This document shows positions 1 to 11,927 of a DNA stretch of 64,000 bases, piece after piece. The notes under the pieces were generated by a model. That model did no database searches and was not told the origin of the DNA. It saw only the letters and a list, made by a program, of their open reading frames with translations. The DNA comes from Muscardinus avellanarius (lineage: Eukaryota; Chordata; Mammalia; Rodentia; Gliridae), in contig OY726561.1 in the NCBI GenBank assembly GCA_963383645.1, positions 28,872,826 to 28,936,825 on the forward strand, written 5' to 3'. Every line of letters begins with the position of its first letter. Position 1 is the first letter of the stretch. The position numbers were made by a program, and so were the translations under genes.

Positions 1-399
1 AATGAGAAATCTCAAATGAGTAGTAAATGACTTTTAGGGAAATTTGGCTTGGGAAATATACTATAGCCTGGGACAAATCCTGGCTTCTATCCAGGCAATG
101 GAATGTAAATGATTCTCTATGGAACTGAAATAGAGGACACTGCTGTGTGTGTGACAAGTCTCTCTAGGTGTACTGACAGACTTCAGTCTTTCTACAAGAT
201 GAATTTAGTCTTCTTTAAGTTAATAAGACTTCAGTAACAGACTGAAGGCAACTTTCCCTTTCTGGTGGATCTGGTCAGGTAGAAAGATCAGCAGAAAGCT
301 TCTTCATGAGCCAGCATAAGAAAAAATAAGGGAAGGTCAGAAGAACCTGAAATCTTTCATACTAAGGATTAAACCCTGGAGCCTTCTGCCTCAAATCCT

Positions 400-588
400 T
401 TTTTAATATATTTTTTGGAAACAGGGTCTCACTAAAGTTTCTGAGAGTCTCACTATGTTTCTGAGGGTCTCCTTGAGTTCCTGAGGGTCTCCCTAAATTG
501 CTGAAGCTAGCTTCAAACATGTGATCCTCCTGTCTCAGCTTCCCAAGAACTGGAATTACAGGCATATACCACCACACCCAGCTAGGAC
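400..588 (-). mobile_element. B1-like SINE fragment (antisense)
   Basis: Minus-oriented B1-type sequence: 'gaaacagggtctcact' near the left and 'ggcatataccaccacaccca' at the right. The middle is expanded by three copies of a short 'ctgagggtctcc' type unit (about 437-500). Old and diverged. Confidence 0.75.
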
Positions 589-963
589 CTGAATTCCAAA
601 GTAGGTTCTAATGCCTCTCAGCATGTCAAAGCATCAGTCCTCAGAATTTATTTATCAAGCCCCCACCTTCATGCTTTAAGTTCAACCCTGCCTCTAACCA
701 GCTCTATATGCAATTTTAAAAAAACCAGAGGGAAAGCCTTAATTTCCTGTGCATGCCAAGACCCCTAACATCAACTTGTGCATCCTTCTCCCTCTTTTCC
801 TCTTCCCTCCTGACTAAGAGTCTACAGAATATTAGGCTCCTACCTAATGCCAGGGCCATTTCAAGCCTGGGTACCCTCTATTAAAGTTAGAAGTTTTCTT
901 GGAATTTACCACAGATTATAATAGTATAATAGAAAATGGCCAATCACCAGATAATAAGATAAT

Positions 964-1008
964 AATGAATTAATCCCTTCCTTCCAAGAAAGAAGGGATT
1001 AATTCATT
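964..1008. repeat. Perfect 17-bp inverted repeat (hairpin)
   Basis: Arms 964-980 and 992-1008 are exact reverse complements (aatgaattaatcccttc) around an 11-base loop. The sequence belongs to no repeat I recognise and lies in USP25 intron 1. Confidence 0.9.
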
Positions 1009-3339
1009 CATTAGCACTCTTGGAACCTAGTACAGAACCCGGCTTCTGGTGGGCTAAGTCAATAACTAAATAAATTAATATAGCAAAATGTGCAGGAGTA
1101 AACTCAAATAAGTCACAGAGCTTGAGGTCATCCATCAGAAAGAGGTATTAATTATCATGAGAATGAGAGGTATATATAAATCAGGCCTACTAACAAGCAA
1201 AGTTCCTAACTTTTCTAGAGTCAAATGAACACATAAATCAGATCCACGTATGAAGCAAACCTTTTATACTTTCCTGCATTCAATCCAGAATTTCATAAAT
1301 GGTGTCATTATCTAATTCTGGTGCTGTAAATCCTACTCAGAGGTGAGAATATAGTACATACAATACTGTTGAAATCTCCTACTGCAAATTTTAGAAAGTT
1401 AGACTAGGGCAGGAGTAAATCTGAAAGAGTAGTTTATTTGAGCAAATAATAATTCATGAATCAGGCAGCTCCAAACCAGAATTGGTCCTGGAGCTCCACC
1501 CAGGGACACAGGGGGAAGGCTTGATAGTATGAGCACAGTTGAAATTTGCACCCCTCGGTTACCACCCAGTAAAGATGGAAACGCGTCAGTTCCTTTAGTT
1601 TTTCAATCTTGACAGCGGCTTAATATGCTGCCTCACAGGGGAAGAGGCCAGGAAGTGGATTCTAAGAATCTGTATGGTATAAGAATCATCCACTGACCCC
1701 AGGCAGCCCATGTAGAGCTACTTTTTCCTTCCAAAGACTGAGGACTTTTTAAACCTGAGACCCTGAACTGCTTCTAATTGCCTTTTCACTCTTCCTCAGG
1801 CCTGCCCTGCTCCAAATCCTTTCTTCAAGGTCTCATGGAAAGAGGGGACACAAAAAGCCTCAGACTTCTGGACCAAAATTGTTTTGCAGCTTCACTTCAA
1901 GGAAATAAGATACTGATTTTGAATGTATTCTTGCATAAATTAAGACATAAATTTTTGTATATGTGAATGTACTGTTGGTTCTCACACTGATGTTGCCATA
2001 GCAACAGGTTTAGGCCACTCATAATGCATCTTTTCTGGTTCCTCTGTCCATACTTCTCCCACAGACATCCATCCTGCTTCAGTGAGGACCTACCTCATGG
2101 TTCTACAGTCAAGTCTGCCCTGATGGCCTCAGGCACAAAGCACACCACATCCACATGGAATGAACAGCAACAGCAAAAACACAACTGATATAGTGGAGTT
2201 TTTTCTTATTCAAATTTGTCCTCTTCTTTCTTATTCTCAGATAGACCAAAAACTATTTTTAAAAATGTCTTTTTCATGTCCAGTTTAGTTCTCCACAATT
2301 CTTCCCACTCCTATTTTCAGTCCTCCAAATTCTTTCCAAATTTCCAAACCAACTAAAATATGAAAGTATTTTTATACCTTGGTAACAAAATATGCATCAT
2401 AAGAATTCCTCAGGTTTGTGTATGTACAGTTGATAATTAAAAAAGAGTGCATGTCACTTTCGTACTGAAAATCAGGGACTATTATGATAATTCTTCAGTC
2501 AATTTACACAAATGCTAAAGGCACTCTCATCTTTGAGAACACTAATTAATTTCAAATAGTGGTCCTGCTCAAACAAATGTGGAAGAATCATCTAATCATC
2601 TTACTAAGAATGTTTAGAGTCTTTAAACAATAGGTCTGGGGTGAGGCACAGAATAATGCACTATCAGCAAACACTACAAATAGAAAAGCAAGTCCACAGG
2701 AACCACACTGTACAAAATTCTTGTCTGATATTACTTTAACAAGACAAGAAACAAAGCACTGTTGGACATTTAAAGTATTCAGCAACTCAGAGGGACTAAA
2801 ATCAAAAAGAAAAAAGAAAAAACAGACATCCTACGCCAAAGTTGAGGAAATTAAAGGAAAAAGGAAAAAACTGAAAAATTACTTGATACACATATAAAAC
2901 AAGGGAGAATATTCTTGGAAAACATAAGTCTGTCAAAATGAAGGCAAAATGTCCTTGGGTTCAATCCTCAGTTCTGGAAAAAAATCAAGTATCACAGACA
3001 ATGATCATCAGAAATTATATATCAACTCCTCAGGGCAAAAGATGGAAGAATCCTTTAAGTAAACTTTTAAACAATGTAAGAGATATTAAGGAAGACCTAA
3101 ATAAAAACAGAAATATACCAGGTTCATGCGTATAAAGACTTATTAAAGTAATGATTCCAAACTGATCCATAGAAATTTGAACTAATAAAATTAATCCAAA
3201 GTAAAACAAGATTTTTCATAAGAATCATAATATTTTTAAATTTTGAAGGAAAAGTATGATGGTACCTATGAAAAGCAAAAGACAAAGAATTTACTTTTTA
3301 TCGTTATAGATTATTATAAAGTAATATCAATGAAAACAG

Positions 3340-3620
3340 GGTGGTATTCACAAAACAATGACAGAAAAGAGAGCCTGGAAATGGCATTCACAAAATGAAT
3401 GATGAAAAAAGAGATCCCAGAAAAGAAAAAGAAAGAGAAAAAAAGAGAAATACAAAGGTATTTTATAAAATGAATGATGGAAAAAGCCAAGAAAAAGGAA
3501 AAGAAAAAAAAAACAGGCTGATTTGTACACAATGAAAGATAGCCCAGAAAAGAAAAAGAGGGTCCAGTACCAACAAAATGAATAATGGAACAGAGATCTC
3601 CCTGAGATCAAAAAAGAAAG
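3340..3620. repeat. Degenerate A-rich tandem repeat, about five units
   Basis: Repeated variants of 'cacaaaatgaatgatg' followed by 'cccagaaaagaaaaag' recur near 3350, 3390, 3462, 3525 and 3575, with a variable spacing of about 40-80 bases. On the minus strand this gives spurious Phe/Ser-rich open frames. Confidence 0.6.
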
Positions 3621-4027
3621 TATTTTACATGAAACTTCTCTACATGAAACAGATGGCATATCAATTCAATAAAAGAGAACACTGACTTTTTAATGAACTT
3701 AGCAAAACAGATTTTAATCATATAAATAGTGAAAATCAAATTGTATCCCTACCTCACACCATATATAAAAAAATTAAATGCAGATGAAATACAGCCTAAA
3801 CACTACAAATAGAATTTTAAACTTCTTGGTAGAAAATACAGATGAATACCTTCTAGATTTTATGACAGATAATGTTTAAAGGTTTTTTAAATTAAAGCAA
3901 CTAAAATGAATATATATGTAAATATATATGATTTTACAAATAATCTATATACCATAAATAAGAAATCAAAAGAAGAAAGAACAGAATATAAGACAATGAC
4001 AATCTCAAATGAAAGTAGAGGGACGGG

Positions 4028-4245
4028 TAGCCAGGCATGGTGGCACATGCCTGTAATATCACCTATTCTGGAATCTTGGGATAGGAGGACTACAACTTGG
4101 GAGACCAGGCAGAGCAACTTAGTGAGACTGCCTCAAAATGGGGAGGAAAAAAAAAAGAAAGCTGAGCATATAGATCATGTAGTATAGTGCTTGCCTAGCA
4201 TATACAAGGCCCTAGGTTCAGTCCTCAGTACCATACCCCCCACCG
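4028..4245 (+). mobile_element. B1-dID composite SINE
   Basis: B1-like head (ccaggcatggtggcacatg), a short A-rich junction, then an ID-like tail (gcttgcctagcatatacaag, ggttcagtcctcagtacc). Old copy. Confidence 0.85.
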
Positions 4246-4574
4246 CCCAAAAAGGGAGAGGATGGGATGAGATACAAGTTAACAATAAAGTTCTGGCTTT
4301 TTTTTTTAATGGGATTAATGTACACTTATTAAAAATAAATAATTTAATAAATAAGTGTATTTACATGAAAACTTATTGCATAAAGAGCTAAGACAAATAT
4401 TAGAATTAATGTACTTCTGTACCAACCAAATATGTGTATTATAAAATTTTAAAAACCCAACCATCTACAGTGGTACTATGTAAAACTACCTTATAAAAAC
4501 ACAAATCTGGACCATCAAACTAAAAACGTTACTCATAAGTATATGAGGCATAAAGGGAAAGAAGAAAATTATAA

Positions 4575-4722
4575 AAATCTAAAAGAAGCAAGAGAGATGA
4601 ATGGTATCTGAAATCCCAATGAAGGGGAAAACTCACCAAGTGCTCTACACATGTATATCACTATCACTATGAACTACATTATATGAAATCATAATACACT
4701 AATAAACGTTTAAAAAAGAAAA
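4575..4722 (+). mobile_element. L1 3'-end fragment
   Basis: The run from 'accaagtgctctacacatg' through 'tatcactatcactatgaa' to 'aatacactaataaacg' plus an A-rich tail matches the tail at 41785-41888, and both resemble L1 3' ends in this window. Confidence 0.55.
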
Positions 4723-4930
4723 AAACTATAGCTTTTTTTGAAAAGAACACGAATTTTTAAACTGAATATTCTATGCAGGATTGAAGGAAAGATATATATC
4801 AAGACACATGGTAGAGAAATTTCTGAACTCTAAAACAAAAGAAGAAATCTTACAAGCTTACAGAGTTAATTTATCTATAAAAGAGGCACAATGATATCAA
4901 ACAGTATTACATGATACAATTAAGTATACT

Positions 4931-5141
4931 GTGTGGTGCCACACGCTTTTAATCCCAGCATTTGGGAAGCTGAGACAGGAGGCTCACGGTTCGCTGACAG
5001 CCTTAGCTACTTAGTGAGGCCCTTTCCAACTCAGTGAGACACTGTTTCAATGAATAAAGAATAAAAAATAGGGCTGGAGGTGTAGCTCTAAAATACAATG
5101 GCCCTGGGTTCCATCCTCAGTTAAAAAAAAAAAAAAAAAAC
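4931..5141 (+). mobile_element. B1-dID composite SINE
   Basis: Head 'gtggtgccacacgc', middle 'cttagctacttagtgaggcc', ID-like tail 'gggctggaggtgtagctc' and a poly(A) end. Old class with the long middle section. Confidence 0.88.
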
Positions 5142-5164
5142 ACTTTCAAATAATTAAAGAGAGA

Positions 5165-5388
5165 GCTGGGTGTGGTATCGCATGCTTGTAATCCCTGTGC
5201 TTGGGAGGCTGAGACAGGAGGATCGCACAGGTTCGAAGCCAGCCTCAGCTACTTGGTGAGGTTCTCAGCAACAACTTAAGTGAGACCCTGTTTCCAAATA
5301 AAATAGAAAAGAGGTCTAGGAGTATAGCCCCGAGGTAGAAAGCCCCTGAGTTCCACCCCCAGTACCACAAAAAAAATAAATAAATAAT
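5165..5388 (+). mobile_element. B1-dID composite SINE
   Basis: Complete copy from 'gctgggtgtggtatcgcatg' to 'cccccagtaccac' with an A-rich (aaat)n tail. Old class with 'cagcctcagctacttggtga'. It follows the previous SINE within about 25 bases. Confidence 0.88.
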
Positions 5389-6375
5389 GAAAGTCAAATA
5401 CAAAACAAAATCAGATGAAAATCACTCAGCAAAGCCTCATCAATATTAACTATGATGTGATGGGAAGAGCACTAAGAGTTGAGGCTGAGCCATAAGTGAG
5501 AGAGATGAACACCAAGAAGAGGCTGAAAATATTAAAAACATTTAAAACTTGGCAAGTTTGAAAATAAAACTGAAAAACCAAATACATGGACTGGATTTTG
5601 GAAAAATCAATAAAATAGAATAGCACTTAACAAACATTACTGAGAACAAAACAAACAGGAATAAGAAATGTACACATCTACAGGCACATAGATTTAAAAC
5701 TGTAGGCTAGTAAACATGGAAACTTGAATGAAATGAAAAATTTCCTAGTAAGATTTTCTACAACTAGAAAACATTTCTTAAAATATGAGCTCTCAAAGAG
5801 GTAGAAAATCTAAAAGACAATAAAGCAAACTTTGAAAAACTTATCTGAAATTTACTCTAAATAAGCTCAGCCCTGATTAGGTCAAATTCATCAAATCTTC
5901 AAGGTAATAGGTACTTAACACTACCAATTTTGAACAGCTCAACCTAATCCTATAGTAAATAATTCCAAAAGCAAAGGAAAACATTAAAAGCTTTCAAATC
6001 AATTTAAGAGCTAACTTTATCTTGTTAGCTCATATAAAATACAAGTAAAACTTATGACCAATCTCATTAAAGAATACACACACATGCACACTAAATTCTG
6101 GGTTAATTTTGAGTGTATTATGTTTTTAAATACATTAAAAAAAATAAGACATCATGGCAAAATGGGTTTTTACCAGAAACTGAGGGACAGCTGAAGTAAC
6201 ACAGCTGGGTGGGGCTTGTGAATCACATGTCCCTGAATTTTAAATACCACCCTCAACACATACTAAGGTTAAAATGTTGCTTCAGTTCTTAAAACTCAAC
6301 TACAAGAAAGGAGACATTGAGGGAATAGTGCTCATTTCATTAGGTAAAAGGGAAGATTAAATTTTAAAAATTTTC

Positions 6376-6797
6376 AGCCAGGTGTAGTGGCACACACAAT
6401 GTAATCCTATACTTGGGAGGCTGAGACAGGAGGATCTGAGTTTGTGGCCAACCTCATCTACTTAAGCCCTTCGCAAGTTAGTGACACCCTGATTCAAAAT
6501 AAAGAATAAAAAATTGGGCTGGGCCAGGCGTGGTGGCGCACGCTTGTAATTCCCGCGCTTGGGAGGCAGAGACAGGAGGATCGCGCAGGTTCGAAGCCAG
6601 CCATGCGCGCTGGCTTAGGAGACCCTGTTTCCAAATTTTTAAAAAAATGTAAAAATAGGTCTGGGAGTGTAGCCCGGAGATAGAAGGGCTTCCAGGAACC
6701 CCAGTACCACCAAAAAAAAAAAAAAATTGGGCTGGGGGTGTAGCTCAGAGGTAGAATGTCCCTGGGTTCAATCCTCAGCTCTGGGAGAAAAAAAATT
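6376..6797 (+). mobile_element. Old B1-dID SINE split by a younger SINE
   Basis: The head and middle (6376-6523) and the ID-like tail (about 6721-6797, 'gggctgggggtgtagctcag') are one element, interrupted by the insertion at 6524-6720. Confidence 0.88.
6524..6720 (+). mobile_element. Young B1-dID SINE nested in an older SINE
   Basis: CpG-rich head (ccaggcgtggtggcgcacgc), short middle with GCCAGC...GCTGGC hairpin, tail ending 'accccagtaccaccaaaa'. A 16-bp TSD, aaaaaattgggctggg, is seen at 6508-6523 and 6721-6736. Confidence 0.95.
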
Positions 6798-7057
6798 TTC
6801 TTCCAAGACACTTAAAATAATACTTACAATTAGTAAACAGTAAATATTTATATGTTAATCTAGAATTATTTTATTGACACAAAATATATCATTCCTGGCA
6901 AAAAGAAAAAAAGACATGTTGCACAGTCAATAACTAAATCTGATTTCAAAACATTTAGAATACTTAGGCAAAAAAAAAAAAGACATGCGACTGTCAATAT
7001 CTAAATCTGATTTCAAAACATTTAGAAAACTCCCATGTCATAACTAAATAACTAAAA

Positions 7058-7262
7058 TGCCAGGTGTGGTGGTGTTGGTAGACTGAGATACACCTGTTCT
7101 TGGGAGGCTGAGACAGGAGGATCAATGATTGGAGGCCAGTACCCAGTGGTATAGAGTAGCTTAGCAAGACCTTGTTCCAAAATTAAAAATTAAAAAGGAT
7201 TGGAGACATAAGTCAAAGGTAGAGTGCCCCTGGATTCAATCCTCAGTACTACAAAGGAAAAA
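7058..7262 (+). mobile_element. B1-dID composite SINE
   Basis: Diverged copy: 'gccaggtgtggtggtg', an extra ~20 bp near the head, 'gggaggctgagacaggagga', ID-like tail ending 'caatcctcagtactac'. Confidence 0.82.
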
Positions 7263-8865
7263 TAAAAAAGAATACATAAAAAAAACAAATATTGATCCTG
7301 GAAGTAATCTACAACCTTAACTAAAGCAAACAAATAAAACATGATATGTTAGCATACAAATGAAAATTAGGTTAAAAAATAAGAAAATAAGCACTGGATC
7401 TCACTACTTTTCCCCTAGAATCAAGTGATATGCTAACTGACCATATGACCAGCTATTTAATAGTAAAGAGCATCCCTTCTATGTAACATTTAAGTAATAT
7501 TAGCTGTCAAATGCTGTATTGTATATTTTTATAACCTTAGATGACATCTAAAGTTAGAAAACTTTACATGATGTTTGAATTAAGAAATTTACCTAGTTTA
7601 TATTATTTTGGGTGGTTTTAACACTGACTTTTGCTTAATTCGTGACATCTTTCCCACCTACTTCACACTATTCATATACTTAAGTGAAAGTTGTTTAAAT
7701 CCATAAGATTCCTCTGCCTCCATCCTTTTCAATTTTTTATCCTCCCTGTACAGAATAAATGCTTTCTTAACTCCAGCAAACACTCAGATGTAAAGAATTG
7801 TTTGTATCTCTAATCAACTAACTTTAACGCTTTAAGGTTAGAAGCATTTAATGACTTGCCCAAGGTCAAGGAAAGGTGATTTATATTTAACCCACATCCT
7901 GACTTTTCACTGCCACTTCCTATTTTCCTAGCATATATAGTTTCAAGTTTTCATCATTTCTCAATATTTAAATCTCAATATTTAGTTTGGGAACTAAGTA
8001 CTATATTTGCATTCCTTTTGGAAACTATTCACTGATGATTATACTTATTCACTATTTTTCCAAGTGTTAAGGTAAATATACTCTGCTGACTTTTTCCTTA
8101 CTTCCCAAGAGTAAGTCTCCTATTGCTACACTAAAGAATGTTCATTTGGACTGTGAATTTATATACAGTATTTATGAGATCCAAGGATCCTATACGTGGA
8201 TAAATATCAAGCAAATGGCTACAGACTGGTATCCAAGACCAAAATTACTATAGGATTTAACTATTTAATTTGTAGCCAAATCTACCTCACCTGTAACATC
8301 TTACCCTCAGAAAAACAGCCCTCTGCAGTCTTACTACATCTTATACTCTTATACGTGTGGCTCAGTAATCAAGCAAAGACCACAAGGAAAAAGCCCCTTG
8401 TCTTTTCATACCACATTATGACAATCTACTTGGTAGGGAGAAAATGTCCTAAAATATTTTTGCATAGTACTGCTTTTTTAAAACGTTACTAGTTTTACAT
8501 CCCTCTGCAGTAAAAAGAGGGAAAAAATCCTGAAAATATAGGAAACCGATAACTTCAAACATATAAATGTTCACAAGCACAACTTTTTGAGAGCAGAAAA
8601 CTAGCTAAAATTCTGTCTCTGTAGCAGACACTAGATACTTCTCTTTATACTCAGTAGTTTCACTTTTGTTTCTTGTAAAGTATGAAGCTCACTTCCTAGT
8701 TCCTGGCATGCAGTGTTTAAATCTGTCAATTTACTTGAGGTGGATGGTTTCAAGTGCTCATAACCACATAATTATTATAATTATTTTGAAATAGTTTTAA
8801 TTGAATAACAAAGAAATGGTGTGTCAACTTGGAAAACAAAAAACATTGGAGTGATTCTTTTAAAT

Positions 8866-8881
8866 ATATATATATATTATA

Positions 8882-8914
<33 letters not shown>

Positions 8915-8937
8915 TATATATGTATATATATGATAGA
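8866..8937. repeat. (AT)n/(AC)n/(TATG)n microsatellite
   Basis: Compound run of alternating AT interrupted by a short CA tract. Confidence 0.95.
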
Positions 8938-10556
8938 AGTATAAAAATGTTGCTCAAAAAAATCTCCAATATCAATGAGATGACCTAGAGCATACATATA
9001 CATACAGAAAAACAGCATCCTAATACTAATATTTTGAATTAAGGATTACTCCTTTTGCATATGTAGGGAGTTATCATCAAACTAGTAAATTGGATTTGAT
9101 AACCAAGATCATTTTAGTGAGGTGATTCTTGATTCTACAACTTTATGCATATACGTCTGAATCAGGCATTATCTGACTCCATGCTAAAAAATTAAACTTA
9201 CAAATTTCATGTCACTGTTGCCATTTCACTTTGAAACAAACAGGCTTTAACGTTTTTCACTAACGAGAATGATAAAATAATGCTAAATATATTAACAATT
9301 GCTCACTATTCACACAGCCACCAAGATACTTCCTAATTCTGAACTCTATCACCTACTTGACATCAAAATGATGAAGGTATACAAAACAGTCAGCATTAGA
9401 AGGTAAGTTGTTTTAAGCTCCTGTTAATAAATCTTCAATTATTTCACTATAAATAAACTACAGTTTGCAATAATCTGTCAGGAATATCAACATGAGTTTC
9501 AAAATCAAGTTTTCCAAAGTGCTTAAAATAACAATATACTATCCTTACTTTCCAAAATTCTGGAGTATCATCAGTTACTTTAATATCATAAAAATTTAAA
9601 AATAATCACAATACAATTAGGCTGTTAGCTTATAAATAGTCCATTTTCCTACAACCGGCCTTATTCTAAATCGCAGGTAGAAGACACCTACAGTAAGCCA
9701 AAACTACTACAGGGTGGGGCATACATTACTCACCCAGATAAAGCAAACACAGCTTTGGTCGTCGTTCGCGGTAAACCTAATTATCCCCATAATTCCAACA
9801 CGACTAAACCAAAGTTTCCCAATTGGGTCCAAATGCCTTTCATACACACGAGAAGGGGAAGATCAAGTCATGGCCAACTACAAGACATGGTGCAAGCCAT
9901 GATCGTGCACTTAAGTCTCTGAAGACGAAATCCAGAATAGCAAGACGACCTCCCAGGACTCACTATAAAGATCTGATGCTTCATAAACACTTATTTTTAA
10001 GTGAGTGGCCATTCGAATATGTGACTGAAGCAAGAGTGAAGGGTGAACGACAGAACAAGGTCAAACTTAGGGGACAAGAGATTCCTGGAATAACACCGCC
10101 AGGAAGATGCCCTTTCTTAAAAAGACGGCTCGTACGTTCAGAAGGCAAATAAAAAGAAAAAAGAAAGAAAGAAACCAACCAAATCTTCTCTTTGCATACT
10201 GCGACTCTACCTGGCCAGCGCTCTTGCCCAAAAAAGGCAGGCAATTAAATTCTAGTAGAGATCTTTTTTTTTTTTTTTTTGGTTGCATGGTTGCAGAATG
10301 GCAGGCCTGAAATACTACCACCCTGAGAATTACAAACTACTTAAAAGAGATGACAACTGGTATTCCTGAGATGGAGAGAAGCGAATAAAGAGGAAAGGAA
10401 GCGGAGGAGAATAAAGTTTAATTAAGAAGCCTCGTGGGGCACTGAAGGAATGTGGGGGTGACTCTCTCGATACCTGGCACGGTCTGTTACAGAAAAACAA
10501 TCGGCAGAAGTGGATGGACACCCGAAAACTACACGGGGCTCGCTCGCGCAGCCGGG

Positions 10557-10625
10557 CCCCCGGGCGGCGGGCGGAGGCCGGGCGGAGGCCGGGCCGGGAG
10601 GCCGGGGGCCGGGCGGAGGCCGGGG
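10557..10625 (+). repeat. G-rich minisatellite-like tract with G-quadruplex potential
   Basis: Imperfect repeats of the unit GGGCGGAGGCC, with more than four G-runs of three or more on the plus strand. It starts about 10 bases inside intron 1 of USP25, so nascent USP25 RNA is C-rich here and the template strand is G-rich. Confidence 0.75.
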
Positions 10626-10628
10626 CTC

Positions 10629-10637
10629 CCTCACCTT
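10629..10637 (-). promoter_or_regulatory. USP25: 5' splice donor of USP25 exon 1
   Basis: On the minus strand the exon ends AAG (10637-10635) and the intron begins GTGAGG (10634-10629). This matches the mammalian donor consensus closely and falls exactly where the recognised USP25 protein sequence stops. Confidence 0.9.
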
Positions 10638-10679
10638 CTGCGCCGCGCTCTGCTGCAGCACGTTCTGCTCCACGGTCAT
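10635..10679 (-). CDS. USP25: USP25 coding exon 1 (N-terminal 15 codons)
   Basis: Read on the minus strand, ATG at 10679-10677 opens MTVEQNVLQQSAAQK, which I recognise as the conserved N-terminus of USP25, a deubiquitinating cysteine protease of the USP family. USP25 cleaves ubiquitin chains and carries UBA-like and ubiquitin-interacting motifs ahead of its catalytic domain; none of those lie in this window. The frame ends exactly at codon 15 with AAG followed by GTGAGG, a strong donor in phase 0, and after it the reading turns into low-complexity Pro/Arg. The start is well supported: the context is gccATGa with G at -3, and no in-frame ATG lies upstream although the frame stays open to about 11306. 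The exon sits in a CpG island. The rest of the gene continues on the minus strand beyond position 1. The identification is by recall of the protein start, not by alignment. Confidence 0.93.
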
Positions 10680-11306
10680 GGCCCCCGCGGCGGCGGCGGG
10701 CTCCGGGCGCCCCGGCCGGCCCTGGCTGCCGGGCTCCGCCGAGCTCCGGGGCGCGGCGCGGGCGGCGGGCGCGGGCCCCCGCGGCGGCCCCACGGCGCGC
10801 TCGGCGCGGCCAGCCTCGGCGCGCCCGGGCCGCGGGGGAGGCCGCCCGCCGGGCCGCGCCACGCGTTCGCGCTCCTCGCCGAGGCTCGCGGGCCACTGCG
10901 GGGAAGGGAGCGAGGGGACGGAGGGAGCGGCCGGCCGGAATGGCGCTGTCCTCCTCCCTCCCGGCTCCTCCTCCCTCCCCTCCCCCAGCGCCGTCACCGC
11001 CCCGGCCGGCGGCTCCGCCCCCGCGGCGCCCGCCCGCCCCGCCGCCCTAACCCTACATTGTGACCCGCGGGGCGGTGGGGGCGGGGCCAGCGGCGGCCAC
11101 GCCCCGCCGCCAAGCCCCGCCCCGCGCGGCCCGGCGCGGCCTGTGGGCGGGGCCTGGAGCCGCCCTGCGGCAGGTTGCGCTCTGCGGGTTCCAGGCTCCC
11201 CGCCGCTGCGCCCCCACCTGCGCCCGGGATTCGTCCGGGCACCCCCTGGCCCAGGGCCTCCCAGACAAGCCGACACCTCCCTCCAAGCATTGTCCCAAAT
11301 CCTCAC
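10680..11306 (-). other. USP25 5' UTR and upstream sequence with an open in-frame reading frame
   Basis: Upstream of the USP25 ATG the same frame has no stop codon for about 209 codons, back to a GTG near 11306, and no ATG. The translation is Gly/Ala/Pro/Arg-rich, as expected from CpG-island DNA, where stops are rare. I read this as untranslated leader plus promoter rather than coding sequence. Confidence 0.6.
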
Positions 11307-11927
11307 GGGGTCCCCAATAGCCGGCTCCCCCTCCTCGTCCTCACCTTTCTAGGAATTTCCCAAGCAATGAACTTGGCGCAAAAGTCAAATCAGCAAAGGG
11401 CTGTCACAAGTGCTTGAGCTGGGATATACTTTTCTCTTTATCTGATAGATGCGTATTGACATCGTATATCTACTGCATGTATTCGGAAGTATGTCAGTCA
11501 CAGCTGGGCTCTAGAGAGGGAAGGTTTACTTACCCAAGATTTCGTGTACAAGAATAGGGGGACTTTAAGAAAGTATTACTGCCTTGGTAAATAATGCATA
11601 ATTCTAATCTCCTAGTTGCCCAATAAAGCAAGCAATTAGCCGCCATGCATGGAATGCATGGCTGTATATGGAACTGTAAGGAAAACTTAACAATGAGAAA
11701 ACAATCTGGAATTTCAAAACTACCTTGAGTTGCAACCGCTAATCTAGTGCAGCAGTGGATAGTCGGTGCGTATCGTCACAAATACAATACTGAGGCAAAC
11801 CCAGATATAATTGTTAATCCGACGGCAAAGCAAGCAAACTTTTGTGAAAGACCCCTAAAATATTATCTGGTTTCATTTTATTTGGGGATTAACAATTTTG
11901 TGCACTGCAGTCCAAACCTTACAAGTC

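Larger units (their letters stand above)
1..10634 (-). other. USP25: 5' part of USP25 intron 1
   Basis: This is inferred from the exon 1 donor at 10634; the acceptor and exon 2 are not in the window. It contains only AT-rich unique sequence and repeats: SINEs at 400-588, 4028-5388, 6376-6797 and 7058-7262, an L1 tail near 4.6 kb, an A-rich tandem repeat near 3.4 kb and an AT microsatellite near 8.9 kb. Stretches 1010-3330 and 7263-10500 show no gene and no repeat I can name apart from that microsatellite. No splice-ready exon with coding character was seen. Confidence 0.85.
10540..11250 (-). promoter_or_regulatory. USP25: CpG-island promoter region of USP25
   Basis: A sharp block of very high G+C with abundant CpG stands in otherwise AT-rich DNA and contains exon 1. 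Multiple GC boxes (GGGCGG / CCGCCC types) occur, for example near 11074-11085 and 11143-11153, consistent with Sp/KLF binding. No TATA box is evident. The start site cannot be fixed from sequence; a 5' UTR of a few hundred bases would place it around 10.95-11.1 kb. CpG-island promoters of this kind are usually broad and broadly expressed. Confidence 0.82.

Noticed and set aside
3348..3659. Phe/Ser-rich, membrane-like open frame (minus)
   Set aside because: Antisense of an A-rich tandem repeat; no start context or homology.
11041..11056. Two telomere-like CCCTAA units in the CpG island
   Set aside because: Two units are too few to be an interstitial telomeric repeat.
10330..11417. Overlapping long open frames on both strands (up to ~290 codons)
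   Set aside because: CpG-island DNA is poor in stop codons; translations are low-complexity Gly/Ala/Pro/Arg. Only the 15 USP25 codons match a known protein.
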